Shown: positions 15,051-23,918 of the stretch, piece after piece | Layout of the letters: the number at the start of each line of letters is the position of its first letter | Position numbering within the stretch: position 1 is the first letter of the stretch | Source: an uncultured Bacilli bacterium | GTDB taxonomy: Bacteria; Bacillota_I; Bacilli_A; RF39; UBA660 | Assembly: GCA_944359055.1 (NCBI GenBank) | Contig: CALVSO010000013.1 | Span: 1 to 34,860 of the forward strand | DNA length: 34,860 nt | Direction of reading: 5' to 3' | Notes under the pieces: model-generated | The model's input: only the letters and a program-made list of their open reading frames with translations | Told to the model about the DNA's origin: nothing | The model's database searches: none | Translations under genes and position numbers: made by a program

Positions 15051-16823
15051 TTATTTAGTCAAGCAAAAATTTTGATAAATAAAAAAACTAATAATAGAAT
15101 CTTTTCTATACATTAGCTTTTTTAAATATTTTTTATTTTGTCTTTGGGTTAATAATTTATTTAATTCATCTTCTATGTTATCTATTATGTAGTAAATGTT
15201 TTTAAATGGTTCAATTTCTTGGTTATAATTAAGAAATTCTTCTGAATTTTCAAAAAATGAAATAGGTTTATTATCTAAGTTACATGTAAAAGAAACATAT
15301 TTATCAATTAAATCATAAGTAAATGCAATATAATCGTTATGATAAAGTATGATTGTATTTGTAACAAATTTATTTTTTTTACCAGAAAAATTACTACTTC
15401 TTAAACAAATAAATAGTGGTATATAATTTTTTTCAAAATCTTTTTTATATATCGTCTTTTTTAAAATTTTATTTTTAGTAGTGTTGATACCTATGATAGT
15501 TATATAATCATCATCTTCTTGGGCTACTTTTCCTAACATAATGTCATCATTTGTACTATAAGGTTGATTAAAGACATAAATCCCCTTGCTATTAGTAATT
15601 CCGTTAGCTTTGTTTAAAGTAATTTTATCTTCGTTGAAATTAATAAATTTTAAATCAGTTAATTGAGCAAAATCTTCAATAGGAATTTGTCCAATTCTAA
15701 CTTTAGAAATTATTTCAAGAACTTCTTCAAAAGTTTTTTGTGCATATTGTGCTTTTGATAAATCATCTGGATAGGTAAAATTTTTTAAAGCGGCTTGGAA
15801 ATTTTCAATAATTTGTTTTGTATAATTATTTATCAAATCTTTATTGCTGTTTACTTTTCTTAAGTCGGTAATTAATTCTTTAAATTTTTTTGCTTTCGTC
15901 AATGTTTTGTAAGTAACTTCTTGTTGTAATTCATCATATAAAATAGAAAGATTTTTTATAAATTTTAAATTATCTGAATTCATAATAGAATTTGATTCCA
16001 TATATTCTATAATATAATTAACATCTGAAACAATACTAAAGTAGAATGTAAATAAAGCATCAATTTCTTTTTTTATATCATCAATTAATTTTTCATAATT
16101 TTCATAATTATTTTTTTTAAATTCATCCATTTTTTCTTCTATTAAAGAATCAATTAAATTTTTTAAATTATTATATCCGCTTCGTAATTTATAGTCATGC
16201 AAATCATCAATTATTTTTGAATAATATATTTCTTTTTTATTATATTTTTTATTAATTAATAATAATTGATTATAGAATTCATCAAAACTACAATCATAAT
16301 TGATTTTTTCTTTTATTTCATTTTCATTAATCTCATTTACATTAAAAAATTCTTTTTTAAATTTATAAAAAACATTTTTAATTAATTTAATACATTCATT
16401 ATATAATTTTTCTATGCTTTGCTCATCAAAAGAAGCATTTATTGAATTGATATAGGCAGATATAATTTTATTCATTTCTTCATAATAACATTTAAATTTT
16501 TCTTCAATATCATTTATCTTTTTTATATTATTTAATTTTTGAATAATTTCTGCTTTATACTCAAAAACGTTTGTATTATCATCTTGATTATTATTTTGTT
16601 GTTTGTTTTGATCGCTGTTTTTTAATAAATTAGAAAGTAGATCTTTTGAAAAGTTAATTTTTTGCATAGCTTTAATTGCATACTCTTGTTCTAAACTACC
16701 TTCTTTAAAATTATCTGGATGATATTTTTTCGCTAATATATGATATGTTTTTTTTAATTCTTGATCTGTAAAATTTTTTTCCAAATTAAATAATTTTAAT
16801 GCTTGTTCAATTGTTATTTGCAT
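15051..16823 (-). CDS. J-domain protein with intact HPD and novel C-terminal region
   Basis: The N-terminus is a canonical J-domain: IEQALKLFNLEKNFTDQELK, AKKYHPDNFK with H35-P36-D37, and AIKAMQKINFSKDLLSNLL. Such domains recruit and stimulate DnaK. A Gln/Asn linker (DQNKQQNNNQDDN, about 71-83) leads to a long helical Lys/Glu-rich middle and a C-terminal domain of roughly 200 residues shared with the downstream paralogue. Zinc fingers and the Gly/Phe region of true DnaJ are absent, so this is a class III type co-chaperone. Start ATG 16823 follows GAGGGGGAA. The last 20-25 residues (KKLMYRKDSIISFFIYQNF) are encoded by the terminator hairpin and look like read-through sequence. Its promoter is strong and divergent from the dgkA-like gene. 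The client or partner is unknown. Confidence 0.88.
   Translation of the reverse strand: MQITIEQALKLFNLEKNFTDQELKKTYHILAKKYHPDNFKEGSLEQEYAIKAMQKINFSKDLLSNLLKNSDQNKQQNNNQDDNTNVFEYKAEIIQKLNNIKKINDIEEKFKCYYEEMNKIISAYINSINASFDEQSIEKLYNECIKLIKNVFYKFKKEFFNVNEINENEIKEKINYDCSFDEFYNQLLLINKKYNKKEIYYSKIIDDLHDYKLRSGYNNLKNLIDSLIEEKMDEFKKNNYENYEKLIDDIKKEIDALFTFYFSIVSDVNYIIEYMESNSIMNSDNLKFIKNLSILYDELQQEVTYKTLTKAKKFKELITDLRKVNSNKDLINNYTKQIIENFQAALKNFTYPDDLSKAQYAQKTFEEVLEIISKVRIGQIPIEDFAQLTDLKFINFNEDKITLNKANGITNSKGIYVFNQPYSTNDDIMLGKVAQEDDDYITIIGINTTKNKILKKTIYKKDFEKNYIPLFICLRSSNFSGKKNKFVTNTIILYHNDYIAFTYDLIDKYVSFTCNLDNKPISFFENSEEFLNYNQEIEPFKNIYYIIDNIEDELNKLLTQRQNKKYLKKLMYRKDSIISFFIYQNFCLTK
15081..15124 (-). terminator. 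Terminator within the 3' end of the first J-domain gene
   Basis: On the minus strand an A run, CTAATGTATAGAA (15116-15104), loop AAGA and TTCTATTATTAG (15099-15088), then seven T. One base is bulged. The whole hairpin lies upstream of the stop codon at 15051-15053, inside the coding region. Confidence 0.7.
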
Positions 16824-16849
16824 AATTATTCCCCCTCTTTTGAGGCGCT

Positions 16850-16878
16850 ATTTTAGCACGATTAATTATATTTGTCAA
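16850..16878 (-). promoter_or_regulatory. Sigma-A promoter of the J-domain genes
   Basis: Minus strand TTGACA (16878-16873), 17 bases, TAAAAT (16855-16850). This is a near-consensus promoter. Its -35 overlaps the -35 of the divergent promoter by five bases. Confidence 0.75.
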
Positions 16879-16901
16879 ATCAAGTACTTGTAAACTATAA
16901 T
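16872..16901 (+). promoter_or_regulatory. Divergent promoter for the dgkA-like gene
   Basis: TTGTCA (16872-16877), 18 bases, TATAAT (16896-16901). The -35 shares the near-palindrome TTTGTCAAA with the opposite promoter, so both cannot be occupied at once. Confidence 0.65.
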
Positions 16902-16948
16902 TGATTTTTTAAATAATAATGTGTATACTTATATTAGTAGGTGAGTAT

Positions 16949-17341
16949 ATGTTTAAGAAAAAATTTAAAAAATCTAAACCATCTTTATTTAAAAGCTTTT
17001 ATTATGCTTTTGAAGGTATTAGGGTAAATATATTAAATGAAAGAAATTTGTGCATTCATTTTATGGTGATGTTATTAGTAATAGCTTTGGGTTTTATATT
17101 AAATATAAGTAAAACAGAATGGTTGATATGTATTTTATTATTTGGTTTTGTCATTACATTAGAACTAATGAATACAGCTATTGAAACAGCAATTGATATA
17201 TGTATGCCAGAAATTAATCCTAAAGCTAAGTTAGCAAAAGATACTTCTGCTGGTGCGGTATTAGTAGTTGCTATAGTATCAGTTGTAATTGGTATTATGA
17301 TTTTTGGGCCTAAATTATTAGAAATATGGAGGAATTTATGA
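16949..17341 (+). CDS. dgkA: Diacylglycerol kinase/undecaprenol kinase family membrane protein
   Basis: In Gram-positive bacteria this small membrane kinase phosphorylates undecaprenol (or diacylglycerol) using ATP, feeding the lipid carrier for cell-wall synthesis. The 130-residue protein has the family's three membrane helices (about 38-53, 57-74 and 102-119) and conserved residues: FEGIR with E22, NERN with E31, ELMNTAIETAID with E72 and E79, and AKDTSAGAV. No extra phosphatase domain is present. ATG 16949 is used because GGTGAG sits just upstream and the family begins close to this point; the in-frame ATG at 16919 would add ten residues without a ribosome site. The stop overlaps the next gene's start (ATGA), so the two form an operon. 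Confidence 0.9.
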   Translation: MFKKKFKKSKPSLFKSFYYAFEGIRVNILNERNLCIHFMVMLLVIALGFILNISKTEWLICILLFGFVITLELMNTAIETAIDICMPEINPKAKLAKDTSAGAVLVVAIVSVVIGIMIFGPKLLEIWRNL

Positions 17342-18690
17342 TTAATCAAACAATTTTTAGAGCATATGATATAAGAGGAATTTATAATGAGCAAATAACA
17401 GATGAAACAGCTTATATACTAGGTAAAAGTTTTGGAAGTTATGTGCAATTAAGAGGTAAAAAAGAAGTTTTAGTCGGATATGATAATAGATTATCGTCTC
17501 CAAATTTAGCAAGTAATCTTATCAAAGGTTTATTGGAAACAGGTGTTAATGTTACTAATTTAGGTTTAGTTACAACACCAATGTATTATTATGCAAGACA
17601 ACATTTAAATAAATGGGCGGCTATAATGATTACTGCTTCACATAATCCAAGTAATCATAACGGATTTAAAATTTCATTTGATGAGAATGGTAATGCAGCA
17701 GGTGAAGAGATAATTGCATTTAGAGATTTTACTAATAAAAATGAATTTGTAAAAGGTAATGGTATTTTATCAAATTACGATATTAAAAATGAATATATTG
17801 ATTTAATGGTTAATAATTTAAAAATAAATAGAAATATTAAAGCTGTATTTGATTGTGGCAATGGAACTGTATCCATTATAATAAAAGAAATATTAGATAA
17901 ATTAAATATAACTTATGATTTATTATATTGTGATAGTGATCCAACATTCCCAAATCATCATCCTGATCCATCAATAAGTTCTAATTTAGTTGATATTCAA
18001 AAGAGAGTGGTTGAATTAGGTTATGATATTGGTATTGCTATGGATGCTGATGGTGATAGAGTAAGAATAATTGATAATAAAGGACATATTATTAATTCAG
18101 ATGTTTATATGATAATGATGTATCGTTATTTAAAAGGAAAAATAGTTAATAAAGCTTTATATGATGTTAAATGTTCTAAAGCCTTAATTGATGAATTAAA
18201 TAAATTAAATTATGAACATATTATGTATCGTACAGGTAATTCATATATGTATCGTAAAATGCATGAAGAAAAAATTGAATTTGCTGGAGAATATTCTGGT
18301 CATATGTGGTTTGGAGATAGATTTTATGGATTTGATGATGGATTATATGCTGGATTACGTATGATAGAGTTATTATCAAATAGTAATAAAAATTTAGATG
18401 AATTATATAATGACATAAATATATATTATTCAACTGATGAATTAAAAATAAATACAACTGAAGAAAAAAAATATCAATCAGTTGAAGAAGTAAAAAAATA
18501 TGCTATTAATAAAAATTATAAATATAATAATATTGATGGTGTTAGAGTAGAATTTGAAGATGGTTGGGCATTAATTAGATTCTCTAATACAGGACCTATT
18601 ATAAGTGCAAGATTTGAAGCTAGTACTAAAGAAAGATTACAAGCAATAACTGATGAATTTATGACAATAATTAATAAGTATAAAATATAA
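17338..18690 (+). CDS. Phosphomannomutase/phosphoglucomutase
   Basis: This alpha-D-phosphohexomutase interconverts sugar 1- and 6-phosphates for surface polysaccharide or glycolysis branches. The 450-residue protein has the four-domain layout: active-site serine loop TASHNPSNHNGFK with S101-H102, metal loop DADGDR (236-241), sugar-specificity loop GEYSGH (317-322) and phosphate-binding loop RFSNTGPIISARFEA near the end. GEYSGH and overall length suit PMM/PGM of the AlgC type rather than GlmM. GGAGG lies eight bases before ATG 17338; the upstream in-frame ATG at 17326 overlaps that site. It overlaps the dgkA-like gene by four bases, consistent with a cell-envelope operon. Substrate preference cannot be settled from sequence. 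Confidence 0.92.
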   Translation: MINQTIFRAYDIRGIYNEQITDETAYILGKSFGSYVQLRGKKEVLVGYDNRLSSPNLASNLIKGLLETGVNVTNLGLVTTPMYYYARQHLNKWAAIMITASHNPSNHNGFKISFDENGNAAGEEIIAFRDFTNKNEFVKGNGILSNYDIKNEYIDLMVNNLKINRNIKAVFDCGNGTVSIIIKEILDKLNITYDLLYCDSDPTFPNHHPDPSISSNLVDIQKRVVELGYDIGIAMDADGDRVRIIDNKGHIINSDVYMIMMYRYLKGKIVNKALYDVKCSKALIDELNKLNYEHIMYRTGNSYMYRKMHEEKIEFAGEYSGHMWFGDRFYGFDDGLYAGLRMIELLSNSNKNLDELYNDINIYYSTDELKINTTEEKKYQSVEEVKKYAINKNYKYNNIDGVRVEFEDGWALIRFSNTGPIISARFEASTKERLQAITDEFMTIINKYKI

Positions 18691-18702
18691 TTTTATTAGA
18701 AT

Positions 18703-18730
18703 TTGCTTTTTTTTAAATATATGGTATAAT
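18703..18730 (+). promoter_or_regulatory. Extended -10 promoter
   Basis: TTGCTT (18703-18708), 16 bases, TGGTATAAT ending at 18730. The pfl promoter at 21636 uses the same TTGCTT and 16-base spacing. Confidence 0.6.
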
Positions 18731-18755
18731 AAGCACTCATGTGAGGGGGAAAATT

Positions 18756-19202
18756 ATGAAGAAAGATAAATTATATATATTAAAGGATATGTTACAAAGC
18801 CTAATTTATATTGAAAGAAAAATGGTGGAAATAAAGAAAATTGATGCTATAATGTTTTCAAAAGTGGTTCATGAAAAAAATCAAACTACTAAAAAATTAA
18901 TTATTGATGAGAATAAAATTTATTCTTTTTATGGATTAGTAGATTCAAAAAAAGGCATTGTTACAGATTTAGATGGTAATGAAATGGTTATTTTGAAAAC
19001 GAATAATTTTGGTAAAATTTTACCAGAATATGCAAATGTTATACAGCTTGGAGAATATTATGTAATGCCATATAGTATAAGTGATATAGATTTACAAAAA
19101 TTATCTAGTGCTGAATATAATAACTTAAGAACTAAATATATTAAATTTACAAAGTCAAAATTGAGAGAAAAAATGGCTCAAAAACAAAATGTTAAAAGGT
19201 AA
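18756..19202 (+). CDS. Conserved-looking cytosolic protein, unknown function
   Basis: I do not recognise this 148-residue protein. It has a helical start (MKKDKLYILKDMLQSLIYIERKM), a central beta-type segment (IYSFYGLVDSKKGIVTDLDG, then EMVILKTNNFGKILPEYANV) and a basic helical C-terminus (YNNLRTKYIKFTKSKLREKM). No signal peptide, membrane helix or metal motif is evident. The start is ATG 18756 after GAGGGGG; a GTG at 18741 is in frame but lies before that site. It has its own promoter and a strong terminator overlapping the stop codon, so it is a single-gene unit between the mutase and prfA. Confidence 0.75.
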   Translation: MKKDKLYILKDMLQSLIYIERKMVEIKKIDAIMFSKVVHEKNQTTKKLIIDENKIYSFYGLVDSKKGIVTDLDGNEMVILKTNNFGKILPEYANVIQLGEYYVMPYSISDIDLQKLSSAEYNNLRTKYIKFTKSKLREKMAQKQNVKR

Positions 19203-19227
19203 CAATAATTATATTGGTACCTTTTTT
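19194..19227 (+). terminator. Intrinsic terminator overlapping a stop codon
   Basis: AAAAGGTAACAAT (19194-19206), six-base loop, ATTGGTACCTTTT (19213-19225), 12 of 13 pairs, then T to 19227. The TAA of the preceding gene (19200-19202) lies in the left arm. Confidence 0.85.
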
Positions 19228-19248
19228 GAAGGCGAATTATTAAAATGT

Positions 19249-19277
19249 TTGAATTTTGCCGAGTAATATAGTATAAT
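19249..19277 (+). promoter_or_regulatory. Promoter of prfA-prmC
   Basis: TTGAAT (19249-19254), 17 bases, TATAAT (19272-19277), followed 25 bases later by the prfA start. Confidence 0.65.
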
Positions 19278-19302
19278 CTTATATTGAGAAATGGGTGAAA
19301 AG

Positions 19303-20358
19303 ATGATTGAAAGATTAAATGCTATTGAAGCAAGATATAATGAGATTACCGATGATTTGATGAAACCGGAAAATATATCTGATATTAAAAAAGCTACTAG
19401 TTTATCAAAAGAACAAGCTAGTTTAAAAGATGCTTATGATGCATATCAAGAATATAAAAAGATAACTAGCGATATTGAGGCTGCTAAAGAAATGGTAAAA
19501 GATCCTGAATTAGGTGAGTTTGCTAAAGAAGAATTAGAAGAAAATCAAAATAAATTAGATAAATTAATAAAAGATATTGAAGTATTATTATTGCCAAAAG
19601 ATCCTAATGATGGTAAAGATGTTATCGTTGAAATAAGAGGAGCTGCTGGTGGTGATGAGGGTAATATCTTTGCTGGTGACTTATTTGATATGTATAAAAA
19701 ATTAGCTGAAAGAAATGGTTGGAAAATTGAAATAGTTGAAGAAGAAAAATCTGAAGCAGGTGGATATACTTTAATCAGTTTTATTGTAAGAGGAGAAAAT
19801 GTATATTCTAAATTAAAATATGAATCAGGGGCACATCGTGTTCAAAGAGTACCAGTTACTGAAACACAAGGTAGGGTTCACACTTCAACTGCAACAGTTT
19901 TAGTAATGCCAGAAGCTGAAGAATTAGATTGTGATTTAGATATGAATGATGTTAGAATTGATATAACTAGAAGTAGTGGCTGTGGTGGCCAAGGAGTTAA
20001 TACAACTGATTCAGCCGTAAGATTAACGCATATTCCAACTGGAATTGTAGTTTATTCACAAACAGAAAGAAGTCAAATTAAAAACAAAGAAAAAGCTATT
20101 AAAATATTACAAACTCGTCTTTATGATTTAAAAATGCAAGAAAGAGAAAAAGAGATGGGTGAAGAAAGAAGAAGCAAAATTGGTACTGGAGATAGATCAG
20201 AAAAAATAAGAACATATAATTATCCACAAAATAGGGTTACTGATCATCGTATTGGATTTACTTTAAATACATTAGATAGAGTAATGCAAGGTGATATTGA
20301 TAAAGTAATTGATGCTTTAATTACTGAAGATCAAAATAGAAAATTACGAGGAGAATAA
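19303..20358 (+). CDS. prfA: Peptide chain release factor 1
   Basis: RF1 recognises UAA and UAG in the ribosomal A site and triggers release of the finished peptide. The 351-residue protein has the expected features: an N-terminal helical domain ([15 protein letters not shown]), the codon-reading tripeptide P184-V185-T186 in [14 protein letters not shown], and the catalytic GGQ at 228-230 in [17 protein letters not shown]. Gly-Gly-Gln is the target of PrmC, encoded next. The start at 19303 follows GGGTGAAAAG; ATG 19291 in the same frame would overlap that site. Presence of RF1 together with TAG-terminated genes in the window shows that UAG is a normal stop in this genome, which matters for the interrupted hydrolase at 11623. 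Confidence 0.98.
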   Translation: MIERLNAIEARYNEITDDLMKPENISDIKKATSLSKEQASLKDAYDAYQEYKKITSDIEAAKEMVKDPELGEFAKEELEENQNKLDKLIKDIEVLLLPKDPNDGKDVIVEIRGAAGGDEGNIFAGDLFDMYKKLAERNGWKIEIVEEEKSEAGGYTLISFIVRGENVYSKLKYESGAHRVQRVPVTETQGRVHTSTATVLVMPEAEELDCDLDMNDVRIDITRSSGCGGQGVNTTDSAVRLTHIPTGIVVYSQTERSQIKNKEKAIKILQTRLYDLKMQEREKEMGEERRSKIGTGDRSEKIRTYNYPQNRVTDHRIGFTLNTLDRVMQGDIDKVIDALITEDQNRKLRGE

Positions 20359-20359
20359 T

Positions 20360-21070
20360 TTGACTGATATAGAATATTTAAAAAAATATTTAAATCCTGA
20401 TAAATTAGAAGAAGGTATTAAAAAATTAGAAAAAGGAATTCCTGTTCAATATATCGTAGGTAATGTTGATTTTTATGGTAGTATTATTGAAGTAAATGAA
20501 AATGTTTTAATACCTAGATTTGAAACAGAAGAATTGGTAGATCGTGTAATAAAAAGATTAAAAGATAAAATAAACTTGGATATCGTTGATTTGGGTACAG
20601 GCAGTGGGTGTATAGCTATTTCTTTAGCTAAAAATTTAAATAGTAATGTTGATGCTGTGGACATTTCTAAAGAAGCTTTAGAGGTGGCTAAAAAAAATGC
20701 TACTAACAATAACGTAAATATTAATTTTTATTTAGGTGATATGTTAAATCCATTAAATAAAAAATATGATTTAATAATAAGTAATCCACCATATATTGCA
20801 TATGATGAAGAAATTATGGATATAGTTAAAAATAATGAGCCTCACCTTGCTTTATATGCTGAAAATCAAGGATTATATTATTATGAACAAATATTAAAAA
20901 ATGTTAAAAAATATTTAAAAAAAGATTACTTAATTGTTTTTGAAATTGGTTATAAACAAGCAAAAAAAATAGATCTTTTAGCTCATCAATATTTAGATTG
21001 TTCTGTTACAATTGAAAAAGATTTATATGGCAAAGATAGATATGTATTTATAAAAAATGGATGGTGCTAA
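20360..21070 (+). CDS. prmC: Release factor glutamine methyltransferase
   Basis: PrmC transfers a methyl group from AdoMet to the GGQ glutamine of release factors, increasing their efficiency. The 236-residue protein has a short N-terminal helical part, GIPVQYIVGNVDFYG and LIPRFETEELVDRV ahead of the fold, the AdoMet loop D77-LGTGSGCIA, and the signature N142-PPY that positions the glutamine amide. It begins with TTG at 20360, one base after the prfA stop, with GAGGAG at 20348-20353 as ribosome site. Length is slightly below the usual 275-290 because the N-terminal substrate-binding domain is reduced. Coupling to prfA is the common arrangement in Firmicutes. Confidence 0.96.
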   Translation: MTDIEYLKKYLNPDKLEEGIKKLEKGIPVQYIVGNVDFYGSIIEVNENVLIPRFETEELVDRVIKRLKDKINLDIVDLGTGSGCIAISLAKNLNSNVDAVDISKEALEVAKKNATNNNVNINFYLGDMLNPLNKKYDLIISNPPYIAYDEEIMDIVKNNEPHLALYAENQGLYYYEQILKNVKKYLKKDYLIVFEIGYKQAKKIDLLAHQYLDCSVTIEKDLYGKDRYVFIKNGWC

Positions 21071-21071
21071 T

Positions 21072-21476
21072 ATGATAAAGATTAATGAAAAAGAATATTA
21101 TAATTATGATATAAAAATAGATTGGGGAAAATTTGAAGCTAAAGTTTGCGGAAGAAAAATTAATGGGGAATCACCTTTTATTATATTTAACATTGAAAAT
21201 AATATATATATTGGTCTTGAGTTTATATTTTCTAAAGAAATGTTTAATAAAATGGAAATAAATAAAAAAATAAATTTAAATAAATATATAAGTGATATTA
21301 CGTATGAAGATAAAAAAGGGTGGATTTCAATTGTAACTGGCAATTATGAATGCAATGTAACAAAAGTAAGTAATAATCGCTTTAAACTTGAATTTTTAGT
21401 TGAACCAGATGAATTGGATGTAGAAGAATTTGATATAAATAATATAGAAATTGAAACATATGTTAATTTATTATAA
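21072..21476 (+). CDS. Small protein downstream of prmC, unknown function
   Basis: I do not recognise this 134-residue acidic protein. It appears beta-rich (DWGKFEAKVCGRKING, FIIFNIENNIYIGLEFIF, GWISIVTGNYECNVTKV) and ends in an acidic tail (EPDELDVEEFDINNIEIE). No signal peptide or membrane span is present. ATG 21072 lies two bases after the prmC stop with GGATGG upstream; ATG 21057 is in frame and would overlap prmC. It is the last gene before a strong terminator, so it is probably part of the prfA-prmC transcript. A phage-tail-like or structural role cannot be inferred. Confidence 0.7.
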   Translation: MIKINEKEYYNYDIKIDWGKFEAKVCGRKINGESPFIIFNIENNIYIGLEFIFSKEMFNKMEINKKINLNKYISDITYEDKKGWISIVTGNYECNVTKVSNNRFKLEFLVEPDELDVEEFDINNIEIETYVNLL

Positions 21477-21514
21477 ATCAATTTATATACATACAAAGCC
21501 AATAAATATAGGAA

Positions 21515-21548
21515 ACACTTAATAAAATGATATTAAGTGTATTTTTTT
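21515..21548 (+). terminator. Intrinsic terminator of the prfA operon
   Basis: ACACTTAATA (21515-21524), six-base loop, TATTAAGTGT (21531-21540), ten perfect pairs, then a seven-T run. Confidence 0.9.
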
Positions 21549-21595
21549 ATGAAATCATACACATTTTTGTATGCTTTATAACATAAATTTATTTT

Positions 21596-21618
21596 TGTCA
21601 ACTACAAATTTGTTGACA
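21596..21618. promoter_or_regulatory. Inverted repeat upstream of the pfl promoter
   Basis: TGTCAAC (21596-21602), nine bases, GTTGACA (21612-21618), perfect. It is centred about 63 bases before the expected transcription start of pflB, a typical activator position. It does not match the Rex or FNR consensus that I know. Confidence 0.5.
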
Positions 21619-21635
21619 TTTTAAATGAATTTTGG

Positions 21636-21663
21636 TTGCTTTTTTGTCTATAAATGATATAAT
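21636..21663 (+). promoter_or_regulatory. Promoter of pflB-pflA
   Basis: TTGCTT (21636-21641), 16 bases, TGATATAAT ending at 21663, an extended -10. Confidence 0.65.
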
Positions 21664-21695
21664 AATATATGCAAAAAAATAAATGGAGGGATATA

Positions 21696-23918
21696 ATGGA
21701 AGCTTGGAATAAGTTTAAAGGTGAAAAATGGAAAAATGAAATTAATGTTGAAGATTTCATTTTAAATAATTATAAAGAATATTTAGGAAATGAATCTTTT
21801 CTAGAAGGTATAACTGATAGAACAAAAAAAGTTTTAGATAAAGTTACAACTTTAACTAAAGAAGAATTAAAAAAAGGTGTTTTAGATGTAGAGACAAAAA
21901 TAATTTCTGGAATAGATAATTTTGCTCCAGGATATATAGATAAAGATAATGAAGTAATTGTTGGATTACAAACTGACAAACCATTAAAGAGAATTGTTAA
22001 TTTATATGGTGGAATTAGGATGGCTCATACATCTTTAGAAGCTTATGGTTATAAATTAGATGAAACAATTGATAAACATTTTAAGGAATATAGAAAATCA
22101 CATAATGATGGTGTTTTTGATGCTTATACTGAAGAAATTAGAAGAGCAAGAAGTGCAGGATTATTAACGGGATTACCTGATGCTTATGGTAGAGGTAGAA
22201 TAATTGGTGATTATAGAAGAATTGCTCTATATGGTATTGATTATTTAATAGAAGAAAAACAAAAAGATTTAAAAAATATCACTGAAATAAATGAAAATAC
22301 AATTAGATTAAGAGAAGAAGTTAGTGAACAAATTAAAGCATTAAATGAAATTAAAAGTATGGCTTTAAAATACGGTTTTGATATTTCTAAACCTGCTACA
22401 AATGCTAAAGAAGCAACTCAATGGTTATATTTTGGTTATTTAGCTGCTATTAAAGAAAATAATGGCGCTGCTATGAGTTTAGGAAGAACTTCAACATTCT
22501 TAGATATCTATATTGAAAGAGATTTAGAGGATAAAGTTATAACTGAAAAAGAAGCTCAAGAAATAATCGATCAATTTGTTATTAAATTAAGAATTGCAAG
22601 ACACTTAAGAACACCTGAATATAATGAATTATTTGCAGGAGATCCTACTTGGGTAACTGAATCATTAGGTGGAATGGCTTTAAATGGTAAAAGTTTAGTT
22701 ACTAAAAATAGTTTTAGATATTTACACACTTTAATTAATTTGGGTTCTTCTCCTGAACCAAACTTGACAGTTTTATGGTCAAATAATTTACCAGAAAACT
22801 TTAAAAAATATTGTTCAAAAATATCTATTTTAACTGATGCTATTCAATATGAAAATGATGATGTTATGCGACCAATATATGGTGATGATTATGCTATTGC
22901 TTGCTGTGTATCAGCTATGAAAGTTGGAAAACAAATGCAATTCTTTGGTGCAAGATGTAATTTAGCTAAATCATTATTATATGCTATTAATGGTGGCGTA
23001 GATGAAATGAGTGGAAAATTAGTTGTTTATGGAATGGATAAAATAACTGATGAAGTATTAGATTATGAAAAAACTAAAAATGCTTACTATAAAATGTTAG
23101 AAAAAATTGCTAAAACATATGTAGATGCCATGAACATAATACACTATATGCATGATAAATATGCTTATGAAAAATCTCAAATGGCTTTACATGATACAAA
23201 TGTTGAACATTTAATGGCATTTGGAGTAGCTGGATTATCAGTTGCTACAGATTCTTTATCAGCTATTAAATATGCTAAAGTAAAACCAATTAGAAATGAA
23301 GAAGGAATTGCTATTGATTTTGAAATTGAAGGAGATTATCCTAAATATGGTAATGATGATGACAGAGTAGATAGTATTGCTGTGGATATTGTAAAAACAT
23401 TTATTAAAGAATTAGAAAAACATCCATTATATAAAAATGCTAAGCATACATTATCAGTATTAACTATTACTTCTAATGTAGTTTATGGTAAGAAAACAGG
23501 TTCTACTCCTGATGGAAGAAAAAAAGGAGTTCCTTTTGCACCTGGTGCCAATCCAATGCATGGTAGAGATAGTAGTGGGGCTTTAGCTTCATTAAACTCT
23601 GTTGCTAAAATACCTTATAAAGATGTATGTCAAGACGGTATTTCTAATACATTCTCTATTATTCCAAATGCTTTAGGTCATACAGAAGAAGAAAGAATTA
23701 AAAATTTAGTTAATATTTTAGATGGTTACTTTAAACAAGGGGCTCATCATTTAAATGTTAATGTTTTAAATAGAGAACAATTAATAGATGCAATGGAACA
23801 TCCTGATGATTATCCTAATTTAACAATAAGAGTATCAGGATATGCTGTTCATTTTAATAGATTAAGTAGAGAACAACAATTAGAAGTTATTAGTAGAACA
23901 TTCCATGAAGGTGTTTAA
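21696..23918 (+). CDS. pflB: Formate C-acetyltransferase (pyruvate formate-lyase)
   Basis: PFL converts pyruvate and CoA to acetyl-CoA and formate in anaerobic fermentation using a glycyl radical. The 740-residue protein contains the active-site pair C403-C404 in [18 protein letters not shown] and the radical glycine G715 in [10 protein letters not shown], 25 residues before the end, as expected. The N-terminus ([20 protein letters not shown]) is the usual PFL start, supporting ATG 21696 after GGAGGG; the in-frame ATG at 21669 lies close to the expected transcription start. The activase gene overlaps the stop codon by one base. The enzyme is oxygen sensitive, so its presence implies an anaerobic lifestyle. 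A perfect inverted repeat upstream suggests specific regulation. Confidence 0.98.
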   Translation: MEAWNKFKGEKWKNEINVEDFILNNYKEYLGNESFLEGITDRTKKVLDKVTTLTKEELKKGVLDVETKIISGIDNFAPGYIDKDNEVIVGLQTDKPLKRIVNLYGGIRMAHTSLEAYGYKLDETIDKHFKEYRKSHNDGVFDAYTEEIRRARSAGLLTGLPDAYGRGRIIGDYRRIALYGIDYLIEEKQKDLKNITEINENTIRLREEVSEQIKALNEIKSMALKYGFDISKPATNAKEATQWLYFGYLAAIKENNGAAMSLGRTSTFLDIYIERDLEDKVITEKEAQEIIDQFVIKLRIARHLRTPEYNELFAGDPTWVTESLGGMALNGKSLVTKNSFRYLHTLINLGSSPEPNLTVLWSNNLPENFKKYCSKISILTDAIQYENDDVMRPIYGDDYAIACCVSAMKVGKQMQFFGARCNLAKSLLYAINGGVDEMSGKLVVYGMDKITDEVLDYEKTKNAYYKMLEKIAKTYVDAMNIIHYMHDKYAYEKSQMALHDTNVEHLMAFGVAGLSVATDSLSAIKYAKVKPIRNEEGIAIDFEIEGDYPKYGNDDDRVDSIAVDIVKTFIKELEKHPLYKNAKHTLSVLTITSNVVYGKKTGSTPDGRKKGVPFAPGANPMHGRDSSGALASLNSVAKIPYKDVCQDGISNTFSIIPNALGHTEEERIKNLVNILDGYFKQGAHHLNVNVLNREQLIDAMEHPDDYPNLTIRVSGYAVHFNRLSREQQLEVISRTFHEGV

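Noticed and set aside
16834..16845. Hairpin CCTC-AAAA-GAGG hiding the ribosome site of the J-domain gene
   Set aside because: Only four pairs, and the predicted transcript start falls inside the left arm.
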